Origin: Actinophytocola gossypii
GTDB lineage: Bacteria; Actinomycetota; Actinomycetes; Mycobacteriales; Pseudonocardiaceae
Direction of reading: 5' to 3'
Length of the DNA stretch: 64,000 bases
Assembly (NCBI RefSeq): GCF_025165815.1
Contig: NZ_JAFFZE010000001.1
Span: 1-64,000 of the forward strand
A program made the position numbers and the translations under genes. The notes below the pieces were generated by a model. That model saw only the letters and a program-made list of their open reading frames with translations, was not told the origin of the DNA and made no database searches. This document shows positions 26,358 through 34,563 of the stretch, piece by piece. Each line of letters opens with the position of its first letter. Position 1 is the first letter of the stretch.

Positions 26358-28438
26358 CCGACGACGAGCGCATCGACGAAGCCGACTGGGACGACGAAAC
26401 CGACTGGGACGAGGACCCGGACGAGGACGGGTCGGCCGTCCAGCGGTCGGGCGGGGTCGGCTCGGTGTGGGGCAACCGCAACATCAGCATCACCGACCCC
26501 CGGGCCGCGGTCTCGATCCTGGACCGGGTGCGGATCTACGTGCGGTCCGGCGCGGAGGAGTCGAGGACCGGCCGCTCGCCCCGGCTCGTACCCGAGGACA
26601 TCCTCGCCGACCTCTCCGCACGCTTCGTCCTCCCACCCGGCTACGGCGACCTGGTCCGGCGACTGCGCGAACCCGGAACGGTCGTCATCTCCGGCGAACC
26701 CGGCTGCGGCCGGCACGCGGCCGCCCTGATGGTGCTGAAGGAGTCCGGCACCGGAGCCACCCGGTTCCGGGAACTGCCCGACGACGGCGACGCCGGTGAG
26801 CCGATCCTCGACGAGGACGTCATCGAGCCAGGGGAACGACTGCTCCTCGACCTGTCCTCGGTGACGGACCCGATCCCCGCGCGGACGCTCGCCACCGTCC
26901 GCTCCTACCGGGCGAAGGTCGCCGAGCGGCGGGCCTACCTCGCGATCGTCCTGTCGCCGGAACTGCAGCACGCCGCCGCCGAACTGGGCACCGAACCGCT
27001 GCTCGTCGGCAGGCCGGACGGACTGGCCGTCTTCCTGAGCCACCTGCGGGCGTACGGCATCGAGGTCGCCGAGCAGGAGCTGTGGGACGAGACGCTCACC
27101 GGGCACCTCGCCCAGGACCCGATGCGCCACCTCGCCGCCCTCGCCGAGCGGGTGCGGTGGGCCCGCACGGCGGCGGGTGGCTCCGGCGGATGGCCGGCGT
27201 GGCTCGCCACCGCCCTCGCGCCGGACGCGCAGCGCGACGCGGTCGCGCGGTTCGTCAAGGCCAACCCCGACGGCCGGGTGCGTGCACTGCTGCTCGCCGC
27301 CGCGCTCTTCGAGGACGCGCCCCCCGAGGCCGTGGCGTTCGCCGCCGCGACGCTGCTCGAGATCGTGGGGTACCCGGCGCACGACGAGCACCGGCTCGAC
27401 CGGCCCGACTTCGCCGAGGCGTTGGGCGGGGTGGACGCGTCGGCCGGGGACGGCCCGGTGCGGTTCCGGTCGCTGGGCTACGGCGACGCCGTGTGCGCCC
27501 ATTTCTGGGACACGTTCCCGGACCTGCGGAACGACCTGCGCCGGTGGCTCGACCGGTGCGTCCAGCCGAGGTGGCTGTCGACCGACGCCCGGTCGGCCGC
27601 GGTCCTGCGGTACACCGAGCAGTCCCTGCGGCTGGGTCACCCGGAAGACCTGTGCACGCTCGTCGAGTCGTGGGCCCGCCAATCACCGTCCACACTGGAC
27701 TATCGGCTCGACGCGGCCGGTCCGGCCCTCACCCGGGGACTGCTGAGCGAGCGGTACGGCCCGTGGTTCCGGCGCCGGGTGTACAACTGGGCGCTCAACC
27801 GCCGGCTGTGGCCGAGCCTGGCGACCCTGCTCGTCGGCCTCTGTGTCGGTGTGATCGCGCCGGGCCAGCCGCACCAGGCGTTGGTGCGCCTGCGGCACTT
27901 CACGCGGCACCGACATCCGGCCGTCGTCGCGGAGGCGCGGCAGGCGCTGGCCAAGCTCGCCGCCGACGGGCCGTTCGCCCGTCGCCTGCTCACCCGGGTA
28001 CACGACGACCTCGTCGGCGACCGGCCGAGGGAGGTCGACTACGACCTGTTCACCGACGTCGCCGACCCCGTCCGGCTGACGGCGGGTACCGGCGCGTTCC
28101 CGCACGTGGCCGAGCCGAACGTCGCCGCCATGCTGGCCGGGGGATGGGCCGTGGTGCTGTCGGCCCGGCCCTATGACCAGGTCGCCGCGGCGGTCGGCCG
28201 GTGGCTCGACGCCCACGAGCAGGAGTCCGACCGCGACGCGCTGCTGGCCGTCCTCACGGCCGCCACCACCAGGAACGTCCGTGCGCGGGCCGTCCTCTAC
28301 GCGGCGTCCCGGGACTGGGTCACCTCGGCACCCCCGGAGCGGCGCCGCGACCGGATGCGCACCGCGGCACTCCTGCGGCAGGCGTGCGCCGACCTGCCGG
28401 CCCCATCGACCAGAGCAGCGGAAGGAGCCATCCACTGA
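26354..28438 (+). CDS. NTPase-like protein with N-terminal TIR-matching motif and degenerate P-loop
   Basis: The 694-residue protein begins with a very acidic, Trp/Asp-rich stretch, then residues 32-57 repeat the motif of the preceding TIR protein (GSVWGNRNI, ITDPRAAV). A P-loop-like segment GEPGCGRH (114-121) follows, with Arg-His in place of the usual Lys-Ser/Thr; LLLDLSS may be the Walker B strand. The rest is long and helical with a short hydrophobic segment (SLATLLVGLCVGVIA). This layout, shared motif plus STAND-like core plus repeats, resembles NLR-type sensors that recruit an effector through homotypic motifs. ATP binding is doubtful because of the altered Walker A. It overlaps both neighbours by one to four bases. 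Confidence 0.75.
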   Translation: MTDDERIDEADWDDETDWDEDPDEDGSAVQRSGGVGSVWGNRNISITDPRAAVSILDRVRIYVRSGAEESRTGRSPRLVPEDILADLSARFVLPPGYGDLVRRLREPGTVVISGEPGCGRHAAALMVLKESGTGATRFRELPDDGDAGEPILDEDVIEPGERLLLDLSSVTDPIPARTLATVRSYRAKVAERRAYLAIVLSPELQHAAAELGTEPLLVGRPDGLAVFLSHLRAYGIEVAEQELWDETLTGHLAQDPMRHLAALAERVRWARTAAGGSGGWPAWLATALAPDAQRDAVARFVKANPDGRVRALLLAAALFEDAPPEAVAFAAATLLEIVGYPAHDEHRLDRPDFAEALGGVDASAGDGPVRFRSLGYGDAVCAHFWDTFPDLRNDLRRWLDRCVQPRWLSTDARSAAVLRYTEQSLRLGHPEDLCTLVESWARQSPSTLDYRLDAAGPALTRGLLSERYGPWFRRRVYNWALNRRLWPSLATLLVGLCVGVIAPGQPHQALVRLRHFTRHRHPAVVAEARQALAKLAADGPFARRLLTRVHDDLVGDRPREVDYDLFTDVADPVRLTAGTGAFPHVAEPNVAAMLAGGWAVVLSARPYDQVAAAVGRWLDAHEQESDRDALLAVLTAATTRNVRARAVLYAASRDWVTSAPPERRRDRMRTAALLRQACADLPAPSTRAAEGAIH

Positions 28439-29577
28439 TGTTGAGCGACAAAGCCTACCTGGCCATCACGGCGGCGGTGTCGGTGCTCGTCCTCGTCCTG
28501 ATGGCGCTGGTGAACGTGCCGTGGTGGCTCGGGCTGGCGTTCTGCCTGCCGCTCGCCATCGGCGGCCTGATCGTGAAGCGCCACTACGAGAACACGCGCG
28601 CGCCGGTGCCGCTGCCCGCGGTGTCCTACCAGCCCCCGCCCCCGCCCCCGCCACCGCCCGCTCCGCCGGCGAGCGTGTCGATCAAGGGGGTGGCGCTGCC
28701 CAGCGCGCACCACGACTACCGGTTCCTCCTGCACGGCAGCGTCCTGTGGCGACAGTCCGGCACGCAGGCGAACCAGCACCCGCGCCCGAGTCAGCTGGCC
28801 ATCGACGCGATCCGGGAGCGGGCGGCGCGGTTCACCGAGCGTGAGTCGCCCGCCGACGTCGACCTCCTGGCGACCCGACTGGCGACCGAGCTGTCCTTCC
28901 CCCGGCCGGACCGAACCGGGTCTCTGGAGGCGTGGGCCCAGGACACGGTCCTGACGATTCCCGACGACGACCGCGTCCGGCTGCACAAGATCGCGGCGGT
29001 GCGCAAGGACGAGGAGGTCTGGGAGTACGAGCGGGCCTACGAACGGAACAAGCGCGCCTACCTGCGCGACGACGTCCTCACGACGCCGGGCAGCGCCGTC
29101 GTGTGGTGGCTGGCGCAGGACACCACCCGCGTCAGCGAGACGGTCGGCCTGATCGGCACCCTCGCCCAGTTGGTGGCCGCCGCCCAGAACCGCGAGGTCG
29201 AGCCCGTGTTCCGGTCGTTCCTGAACGACCTGGCCGACGCGCGGGTGGACGTCGAGCACACCGAAGGCGCCGAGGACCCGGATGTCGACGTGCTCGGCCG
29301 GTTGATGGCGCGGCTCGTGCCGGACGGCTCGGAACCGGAGCGGGCCGACCTGGCCGACCGCCTCGCACGGATCGCCGAGGAGGCGGGCGCGACCGACCTG
29401 GCGAGCACGATCCGCGAACGGTTCGACGCACCCGCCTTCACCGAGCAGGATCCGTCGTGGTTCACCGCGCCGACGACCGAGTCGGCGGCGCCGCCCGGAA
29501 CACCCGTGCACCCGAACGGACAGGCCGAACCCGGCGCCACCGACGCCGTGGTCCGACCGCCGTTCGGACCGGCCTGA
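28438..29577 (+). CDS. Membrane protein with proline-rich linker, third gene of the TIR operon
   Basis: The 379-residue protein has two N-terminal membrane helices (~7-26 and 28-46) with a very short turn, a polyproline linker (residues ~66-77), and a cytosolic, mostly helical domain (~80-340) ending in a Pro/Thr/Ala-rich tail. No enzymatic motif was recognised. A strong GGAAGGAG site precedes ATG 28438, and the start overlaps the upstream stop (TGATG). It could tether the TIR/NTPase-like pair at the membrane or act as a second, membrane-damaging effector. Family assignment is not possible from sequence alone. Confidence 0.7.
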   Translation: MLSDKAYLAITAAVSVLVLVLMALVNVPWWLGLAFCLPLAIGGLIVKRHYENTRAPVPLPAVSYQPPPPPPPPPAPPASVSIKGVALPSAHHDYRFLLHGSVLWRQSGTQANQHPRPSQLAIDAIRERAARFTERESPADVDLLATRLATELSFPRPDRTGSLEAWAQDTVLTIPDDDRVRLHKIAAVRKDEEVWEYERAYERNKRAYLRDDVLTTPGSAVVWWLAQDTTRVSETVGLIGTLAQLVAAAQNREVEPVFRSFLNDLADARVDVEHTEGAEDPDVDVLGRLMARLVPDGSEPERADLADRLARIAEEAGATDLASTIRERFDAPAFTEQDPSWFTAPTTESAAPPGTPVHPNGQAEPGATDAVVRPPFGPA

Positions 29578-29581
29578 TCGG

Positions 29582-30688
29582 TCAGCGGCCCGCGAGCGCC
29601 AGTACCGCCTGCATCTCGCGGTAGGCCGGCTTGGGCTGGAACGACTCGTCGAGCAGGGTCGCCGCGCCCTCGCCCTCGAACCACCCGGGCACCCACGAGT
29701 ACCGGTCGGTGAAGCCCCAGAACGTGAACGACTCGCACCGCCGGCTGAGCAGGCAACCCTGCAGCAGCGCGCTGAAGCCCTGCGCCTGGGCCTGGAGCTT
29801 GACGTTGTCGGTCGGCATGACCATCCGCACGTCGGCCTCGGTCACCGCGGTCCGCAGCCCGAGCGCCTCGAACCGGCCGAAGTTCTTGGCGATCTCGGCC
29901 GCGCTGTGGAACCCGTACTGCACGCCGTAGTGGCCCTGGGCGCCGAACCCGTGCACCGGTACCCGGTCGGCCAGCAGCTCGCGGGCCAGCCGGTAGTAGG
30001 CGTCGCTCTTGGCGCTCAGTCCCTCGACGTTGTAGTCGTTGAGAAACAGCTTCGCCTTCGGGTCGGCGCGGTGCGCCCAGCGGAACGCGTCGGCGATGTA
30101 GCCGGGGCCGAGCTCACGCAGCCACAGCGTGTCACGCAGGTTGCCCTCGTCGTCGATGGCCTCGTTGACCACGTCCCACTCGTAGATTCGGCCGCGGAAG
30201 TGGCTGACCTCGTCGACGATGTGCCGGCGCAGGATGCCGCGCAGCTCGTGCCGGTCGATCTCGCCGGACTCGACGCCCTCGGTGAGCCAGGCCGGGACCT
30301 GGTTGTGCCAGACGAGGGTGTGGCCCCGCACCCGCTGCCCGTTGCGCTTGGCGGCCGCGACCAGCTCGTCGGCGGCGGCGTAGTCGCGCTCGCCGCGCAC
30401 CGGCTCGACGACCTCCCACTTCATCACGTTCTCCGCGGTGATCGAGGAGAACTCGGTGTGCACGCGTTCGCGGTACTCGGCATCGGCGGTGTAGGCGGCG
30501 TGGTCGACGGCGGTGCCGACCAGGAGCTGCCGGCCGGCGAGGTCACGCAGCGGCTGGTCGACGTCGACCGGGCGGTGCGGGTGGTGGTGGTGGCGGCCCG
30601 GCTCCGGCGAGCCGGCCGCGGCGGGAAGGACGGAGTAGAGGGTCGCGGCGGCCAGGACGGCGGTGGCGGCGACGTGGGACACCTTCAT
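29582..30688 (-). CDS. Secreted GH10 endo-beta-1,4-xylanase
   Basis: The 368-residue protein has a signal peptide (MKVSHVAATAVLAAATLYSV) and a complete GH10 catalytic barrel. The acid/base is the Glu of WDVVNEAIDD and the nucleophile the Glu of VTEADVRM; WHNQVPAW and FTFWGFTDRYSWV are further GH10 landmarks. No carbohydrate-binding module is attached. It would cut xylan main chains outside the cell. GGAG lies seven bases before ATG 30688. Two overlapping inverted repeats in the leader point to control by a LacI-type xylo-oligosaccharide regulator. The upstream gene on the same strand is a frameshifted membrane glycosidase-like protein. Confidence 0.93.
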   Translation of the reverse strand: MKVSHVAATAVLAAATLYSVLPAAAGSPEPGRHHHHPHRPVDVDQPLRDLAGRQLLVGTAVDHAAYTADAEYRERVHTEFSSITAENVMKWEVVEPVRGERDYAAADELVAAAKRNGQRVRGHTLVWHNQVPAWLTEGVESGEIDRHELRGILRRHIVDEVSHFRGRIYEWDVVNEAIDDEGNLRDTLWLRELGPGYIADAFRWAHRADPKAKLFLNDYNVEGLSAKSDAYYRLARELLADRVPVHGFGAQGHYGVQYGFHSAAEIAKNFGRFEALGLRTAVTEADVRMVMPTDNVKLQAQAQGFSALLQGCLLSRRCESFTFWGFTDRYSWVPGWFEGEGAATLLDESFQPKPAYREMQAVLALAGR

Positions 30689-30721
30689 GTACAGCTCCTC
30701 GGCGACAGCGGCGGGAACATC

Positions 30722-30746
30722 TCCGAAAGTTTCGGAATCTTTCCGA
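30722..30746 (-). promoter_or_regulatory. Double inverted-repeat operator downstream of the xylanase -10
   Basis: TCCGAAAGTTTCGGA (30722-30736) and the overlapping TCGGAA-TCT-TTCCGA (30732-30746) are near-perfect inverted repeats of the CGAAA/TTTCG type known from actinobacterial xylan-utilisation operators. A possible -10 TACAGT lies at 30754-30759 on the minus strand, so bound repressor would block the polymerase just after initiation. Confidence 0.6.
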
Positions 30747-30762
30747 GATGAGCACTGTACCC

Positions 30763-33713
30763 TCAGGACCGTACTTTCAGGAACTTTTCGGACACCTTCC
30801 CGAAAAGCACGACGCCGACCACGATCGCGACGCCACCCGCCGCCGCGACGACCACCGGCAGGCTCGCCGGGATCTCCAGGTGCACGGTGATGCCGAGGAT
30901 CCGGGACAGCCCCCACGGCAACAGGGCCAGCTGGTCGTTCCACAGCGTCATCGCCCGCTCCAGTCCGAGCACCGCGACCAGCCCGCCGAGCGCCACCATC
31001 GGCACCCCGACCGCGACCAGCACCCGCCCGACCGCCCCCACGCGCCCCACGCGTCGCCGCAGGGCCAGGTAGGCGACCACGAACACGGCCAGGAACGCCG
31101 CGAACGCCGCCGCCACGTACACCGACCGCGCGGGCGGCGAGGTCCAGAACCCGAACCAGTAGTACCCCGGCCCGCGCACCGCGAGCACGGCCAGCAGCAG
31201 CACCGTACGCAGCAGCGCGATCCCACCGACCGCGGCCGCCAGCGTGAACGGGTCGGCCGGCCGCGCGACCAGCCGCAGGGTGAACCAGAACAGCAGCCAC
31301 GCGCCCAGCACCAGTACCAGGTGCGCGGGCCCGGCGAACGACGTGAACACCGCGCGGCTCGCGACCACCGCGGCCGCCGGCACCGCCCACACCAGCACCC
31401 GGTCCAGCCGCGTCGGCTCCCCGTCCACCCGCCCGAGCCGGACGAGTGCCCGCAGTCCCACCGGCGCCCGCCGCGACACCCCGACCGCGAGCGCGGCGAG
31501 CACCGCGACCAGCAGGCCACGCGCGAGCCAGGCCATCGGCTCGTTCCGGTGCGCCAGGGCCAACCCGAGGTCGGCCGCGGTGAAGTTCCACGCCGGCAGG
31601 TCGACGTCGCCGGTGTACCGGCGCAGGTGCTCGTCGCGGGCCGCCGCGTAGTCGACCGCCGCCGCCCGCCAGGCGTCCCGCGCGTCCGCCGAGCCGGTGT
31701 CGAGCCACTGCGTGTGCCGCAGCACCGTGGTCCGGTACGCCGCGAGCGTCTCGAACAGGTTCACCTGGTAGTCCAGCGTGTCCACGAACCGTTGCCGCAG
31801 CACGGGATCACGCCAGGTCGCCGGTTCGGTCGAGGCCACCAGGTCCCGCATCCGCCGCGCCCCCGCCACCGCGTCCGCGCCCTCCGCGACCGCCTCGTCG
31901 ACCCGGTTCCGGCTGACCGCGTGGATCGTGTCCAGCGCGGCGCTGTCCCCGGTCACGATGTCCCACTCGAAGATCCACATCATCGGCGGCGGTTCGAGCC
32001 CGAGCGCGCGCACGGCCCGGTCCGCGTACGGTCCGATGTAGAGCCCGTCGGTGACCACGTCGGCGACAGCGCCATCGCCGCGCAGATCGCGGCCACGGTG
32101 TCCGGGTCGTGGGAGAACGTGCGGTGCGTCCAGTCCGCGGTGGCCGCCGCCGGATCGAGGTCCGGGTCCCAGGCCAGCCGCCCGGTCACGTACGTGTTGA
32201 GGTCGTAGAGCTGCCAGAACCCGAGCCGTGGCGTGAGCGTGCGGGGCCCGGCGAGCAGCGGTCCGCCGCCCTGTGCCCAGGTCCACACCCCCTCGACTCG
32301 CGGGTTGCCGGCCAGGAACCGGCGCAGCGCGAGCTGGTGGAGCACCCCGAGATCGTTCGGCAGCGCGCCGAGACCCTCGAACTCGCGGCGGGACTGGAAC
32401 TCCACGATCCGCCGGTGCTCGCCGACCAGCAGCGTGTCGTTCAGCGGCAGGTGGCTGTAGAAGTCGCCGAGCGAGTACTTGGTTGACACGACCAGCCGGT
32501 CGTCCCGCAGCCCGCCCAGCACCTCCTCGTACGCCGCCCGGCTCGTGTGCAGGTCCCCGACGGCGCCGATGCCCACACTCCACGTCCGGAAGATGATCTC
32601 GCGGTCCGCGTCGTGGGCGACGTCCAGGAACGCCCGCAACATCGCCCGCACGGCCGCCGGCGTGGTCACCGCGATCTCCGACGTGTAGTCCCATCCCGGC
32701 AGCCGGTACGCCGCCCCGCCCTCGCCGATCCGCACCATCATTCCGTCCACAAAGGACATCCGATCGAACAGCTCGGCCAGGCCCGCCTGGTACACCCGCC
32801 ACAGCCGCTCGTCCTCGGTGTCCAGCCCGCCGACCGTGCGCTCCAGGTGGGCCCGCAGCGGCGGCGACAGCGCGAGCATGTCGGTGGACAGGTACACCCG
32901 CATGCCGAGGTCGTCGGCGTACCGCCACACCGGCGCGAAGGCGTCCACCATGGCCCTGGCCCGCGCCGGGTGCGGATCCCCGTCCGGGTACACGCCCAGC
33001 CCGCCGAACGTGACGTACTCGAGGAACCCCGGCACGACGACCGCGTTGTACCCCATGGCGAGCGAGTGCTCCACGTGCTCCCGGAACTGTCCCGCGATCC
33101 GTCGCACGGCGGCCCGGTCCACGTACGGCGCGCCGGGCAGGATCGCGTCCCCGACCACGTCGGAGTTCAGCGAGTAGTCCGTACCGTCGGCGAAGCGGGC
33201 CGGGTCGTCCGGCAACCCCACTCCGCCGAGATCCGTCAGCCGCAGTCCCAGCCTCGGCGCCACCACCCGCCCGTCCGCGACGACCGCGGCCCCCGCGCGG
33301 ATCCGGTCGGCGACCGCGTACAGCCCCGCCGCCGCGCCCGCCATGCTCCCGGTGACCGTCAGCCCGTCCCCGTCCCGGTCGATCCGGTACGCCTCGGCCC
33401 CGCCGACGTCGTGGACCCGCACCCGCAGCACCGACCCCGACGCCGCCCCCGTCCGCACCGCCGGCCGCTCCGCGCCCCGCCCGGCCACCGCGTCCGCGAC
33501 GGCCTCGGCCGCCACCCGCAACCGAGGCTCGTCCGGCACCAGCACCGCCGTGATCACCGGCGGCTCGACCACCGCCCGCCGGGGCGCCGCGGTCAGCTCC
33601 TCCACCGGCACGTCCACGTCCCGCACGTCCAACCCCAGCGCCGCGTTCACCTGCCACGCGACCACCCCGCCGAGCGCGAGCAGCACGACGACCACGCCCA
33701 CCCACCGGGTCAT
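30763..33713 (-). pseudogene. Frameshifted membrane-anchored glycoside hydrolase-like protein (GH67/GH20-type fold)
   Basis: Two reading frames join into one ~980-residue protein. The first runs from ATG 33713 (signal/anchor MTRWVGVVVVLLALGG) through a domain with GH67/GH20-like text (VVVPGFLEYVTFGGLGVYP, MRVYLSTDMLAL, VWTWAQGGG). It stops making sense after AAMALS; the continuation (ADVVTDGLYIGPYADR onward) lies in the -1 frame. A single missing base near 32064 explains this: TCG GCC GAC would restore the frame. The C-terminal third has several membrane helices. It may be an alpha-glucuronidase-like enzyme aiding the xylanase, but catalytic residues cannot be assigned with confidence. A sequencing error is as likely as a real mutation. 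Confidence 0.7.
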
Positions 33714-33722
33714 CCCGCCCCG

Positions 33723-34070
33723 CTAGGCGTCGTCGAAGGACGCGCGGGCCCGCTCGACCGCCGGCAACGTCTCAGTGGTCCAGTGCAGAAGCGCGTCGAT
33801 GAGGTCCTGCAGGGAATCGCCGAGCGGCGTGATGCGGTACTCGACGGCGACCGGCCGGGTGCCCGTGACGACGCGCTCGACCATTCCGTTGCGCTCCAGC
33901 CGCCGCAGTGCCGCCGTGAGCGACTTCTGGGTCACCAGCGGGATCGCCCGCCGGAGTTCGTTGAAGCGCAGCGGGCTCCCGCACAGCGCCTCCAGGATCT
34001 GCAGCGACCACTTGTCGAGCACCTGATCGAGCAGCTCGCGGTGCTGCTCGGTGAGGGTGGTTTCGGTCAT
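33723..34070 (-). CDS. HxlR-family transcriptional regulator
   Basis: The 115-residue protein is a single winged-helix domain of the HxlR type: LDKWSLQILEALCGSPLRFNELRRAIPLVTQKSLTAALRRLERNGMVER. It lacks the usual HxlR cysteine near the start. It is divergent from a RidA-family gene across 78 bases that contain an AGGTAC-N7-GTACCT palindrome, the expected operator. Its stop is nine bases before the start of the frameshifted glycosidase-like gene. Confidence 0.9.
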   Translation of the reverse strand: MTETTLTEQHRELLDQVLDKWSLQILEALCGSPLRFNELRRAIPLVTQKSLTAALRRLERNGMVERVVTGTRPVAVEYRITPLGDSLQDLIDALLHWTTETLPAVERARASFDDA

Positions 34071-34105
34071 GACACCTAGTCTCGTTGAAGTTCCCTCCGG
34101 ATACC

Positions 34106-34124
34106 AGGTACATCTCGGGTACCT
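34106..34124. promoter_or_regulatory. Palindromic operator AGGTAC-N7-GTACCT between HxlR and RidA genes
   Basis: A perfect six-base inverted repeat separated by seven bases lies between the divergent starts. GTAC-containing palindromes are typical HxlR sites, so autoregulation and control of the RidA-family gene are likely. Confidence 0.6.
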
Positions 34125-34148
34125 ACTCGAACGACGAAAGGACGACCC

Positions 34149-34559
34149 ATGGCAGTGCGCCTGCTGACCCCGGAGGGCATGTTCGGCCCGGTTCCGTACC
34201 ACCACGTCTCGGTCAGCACGGGTTCCCGGCACGTGCACGTGGCCGGCCAGATCGCGCGGGACGCCGACGGGAACCCGGTCGCCACCGGGGACCTGGCCGG
34301 CCAGGTCGCGCACGCGCTGCGCAACACGGCACGCGGCCTGGCCGGCGCCGGTGCGAGTTTCGCCGACGTCGTGCGCCTCCGGTTCTTCGTCACGCACTGG
34401 AGCCCGGACAAGTACCCCGACTTCATCGAGGGCATCGAGCGGGTCACCGAGGAACTCGGCATTCCGCAACCGTTGCCCCCACTGTCGGCGATCGGCGTGG
34501 ACTATCTGTTCGAGCCCGACGTACTCGTCGAGGTGGAGGCGCACGCCGTGCTCGACTGA
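34149..34559 (+). CDS. RidA/YjgF/YER057c-family protein without the deaminase arginine
   Basis: The 136-residue protein has the RidA fold (HVHVAGQIARDADGNPV, DVVRLRFFVTHWSP, VLVEVEAHAV). In classical RidA an arginine in a PARS-type motif binds the imine carboxylate; here the segment reads PPLSAIGV, so that arginine is absent. Such members are not general 2-aminoacrylate deaminases and their roles are mostly unknown. AAAGGA precedes ATG 34149. It is probably controlled by the divergent HxlR protein. Confidence 0.88.
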   Translation: MAVRLLTPEGMFGPVPYHHVSVSTGSRHVHVAGQIARDADGNPVATGDLAGQVAHALRNTARGLAGAGASFADVVRLRFFVTHWSPDKYPDFIEGIERVTEELGIPQPLPPLSAIGVDYLFEPDVLVEVEAHAVLD

Positions 34560-34563
34560 GGAC

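Noticed and set aside
28640-28675. Simple-sequence repeat in the membrane protein of the TIR operon
   Set aside because: It encodes an in-frame polyproline linker; nothing indicates repeat-driven phase variation.
32059-32070. Programmed -1 frameshift
   Set aside because: There is no slippery heptamer or evident downstream stimulator; a single missing base explains the frame change better.
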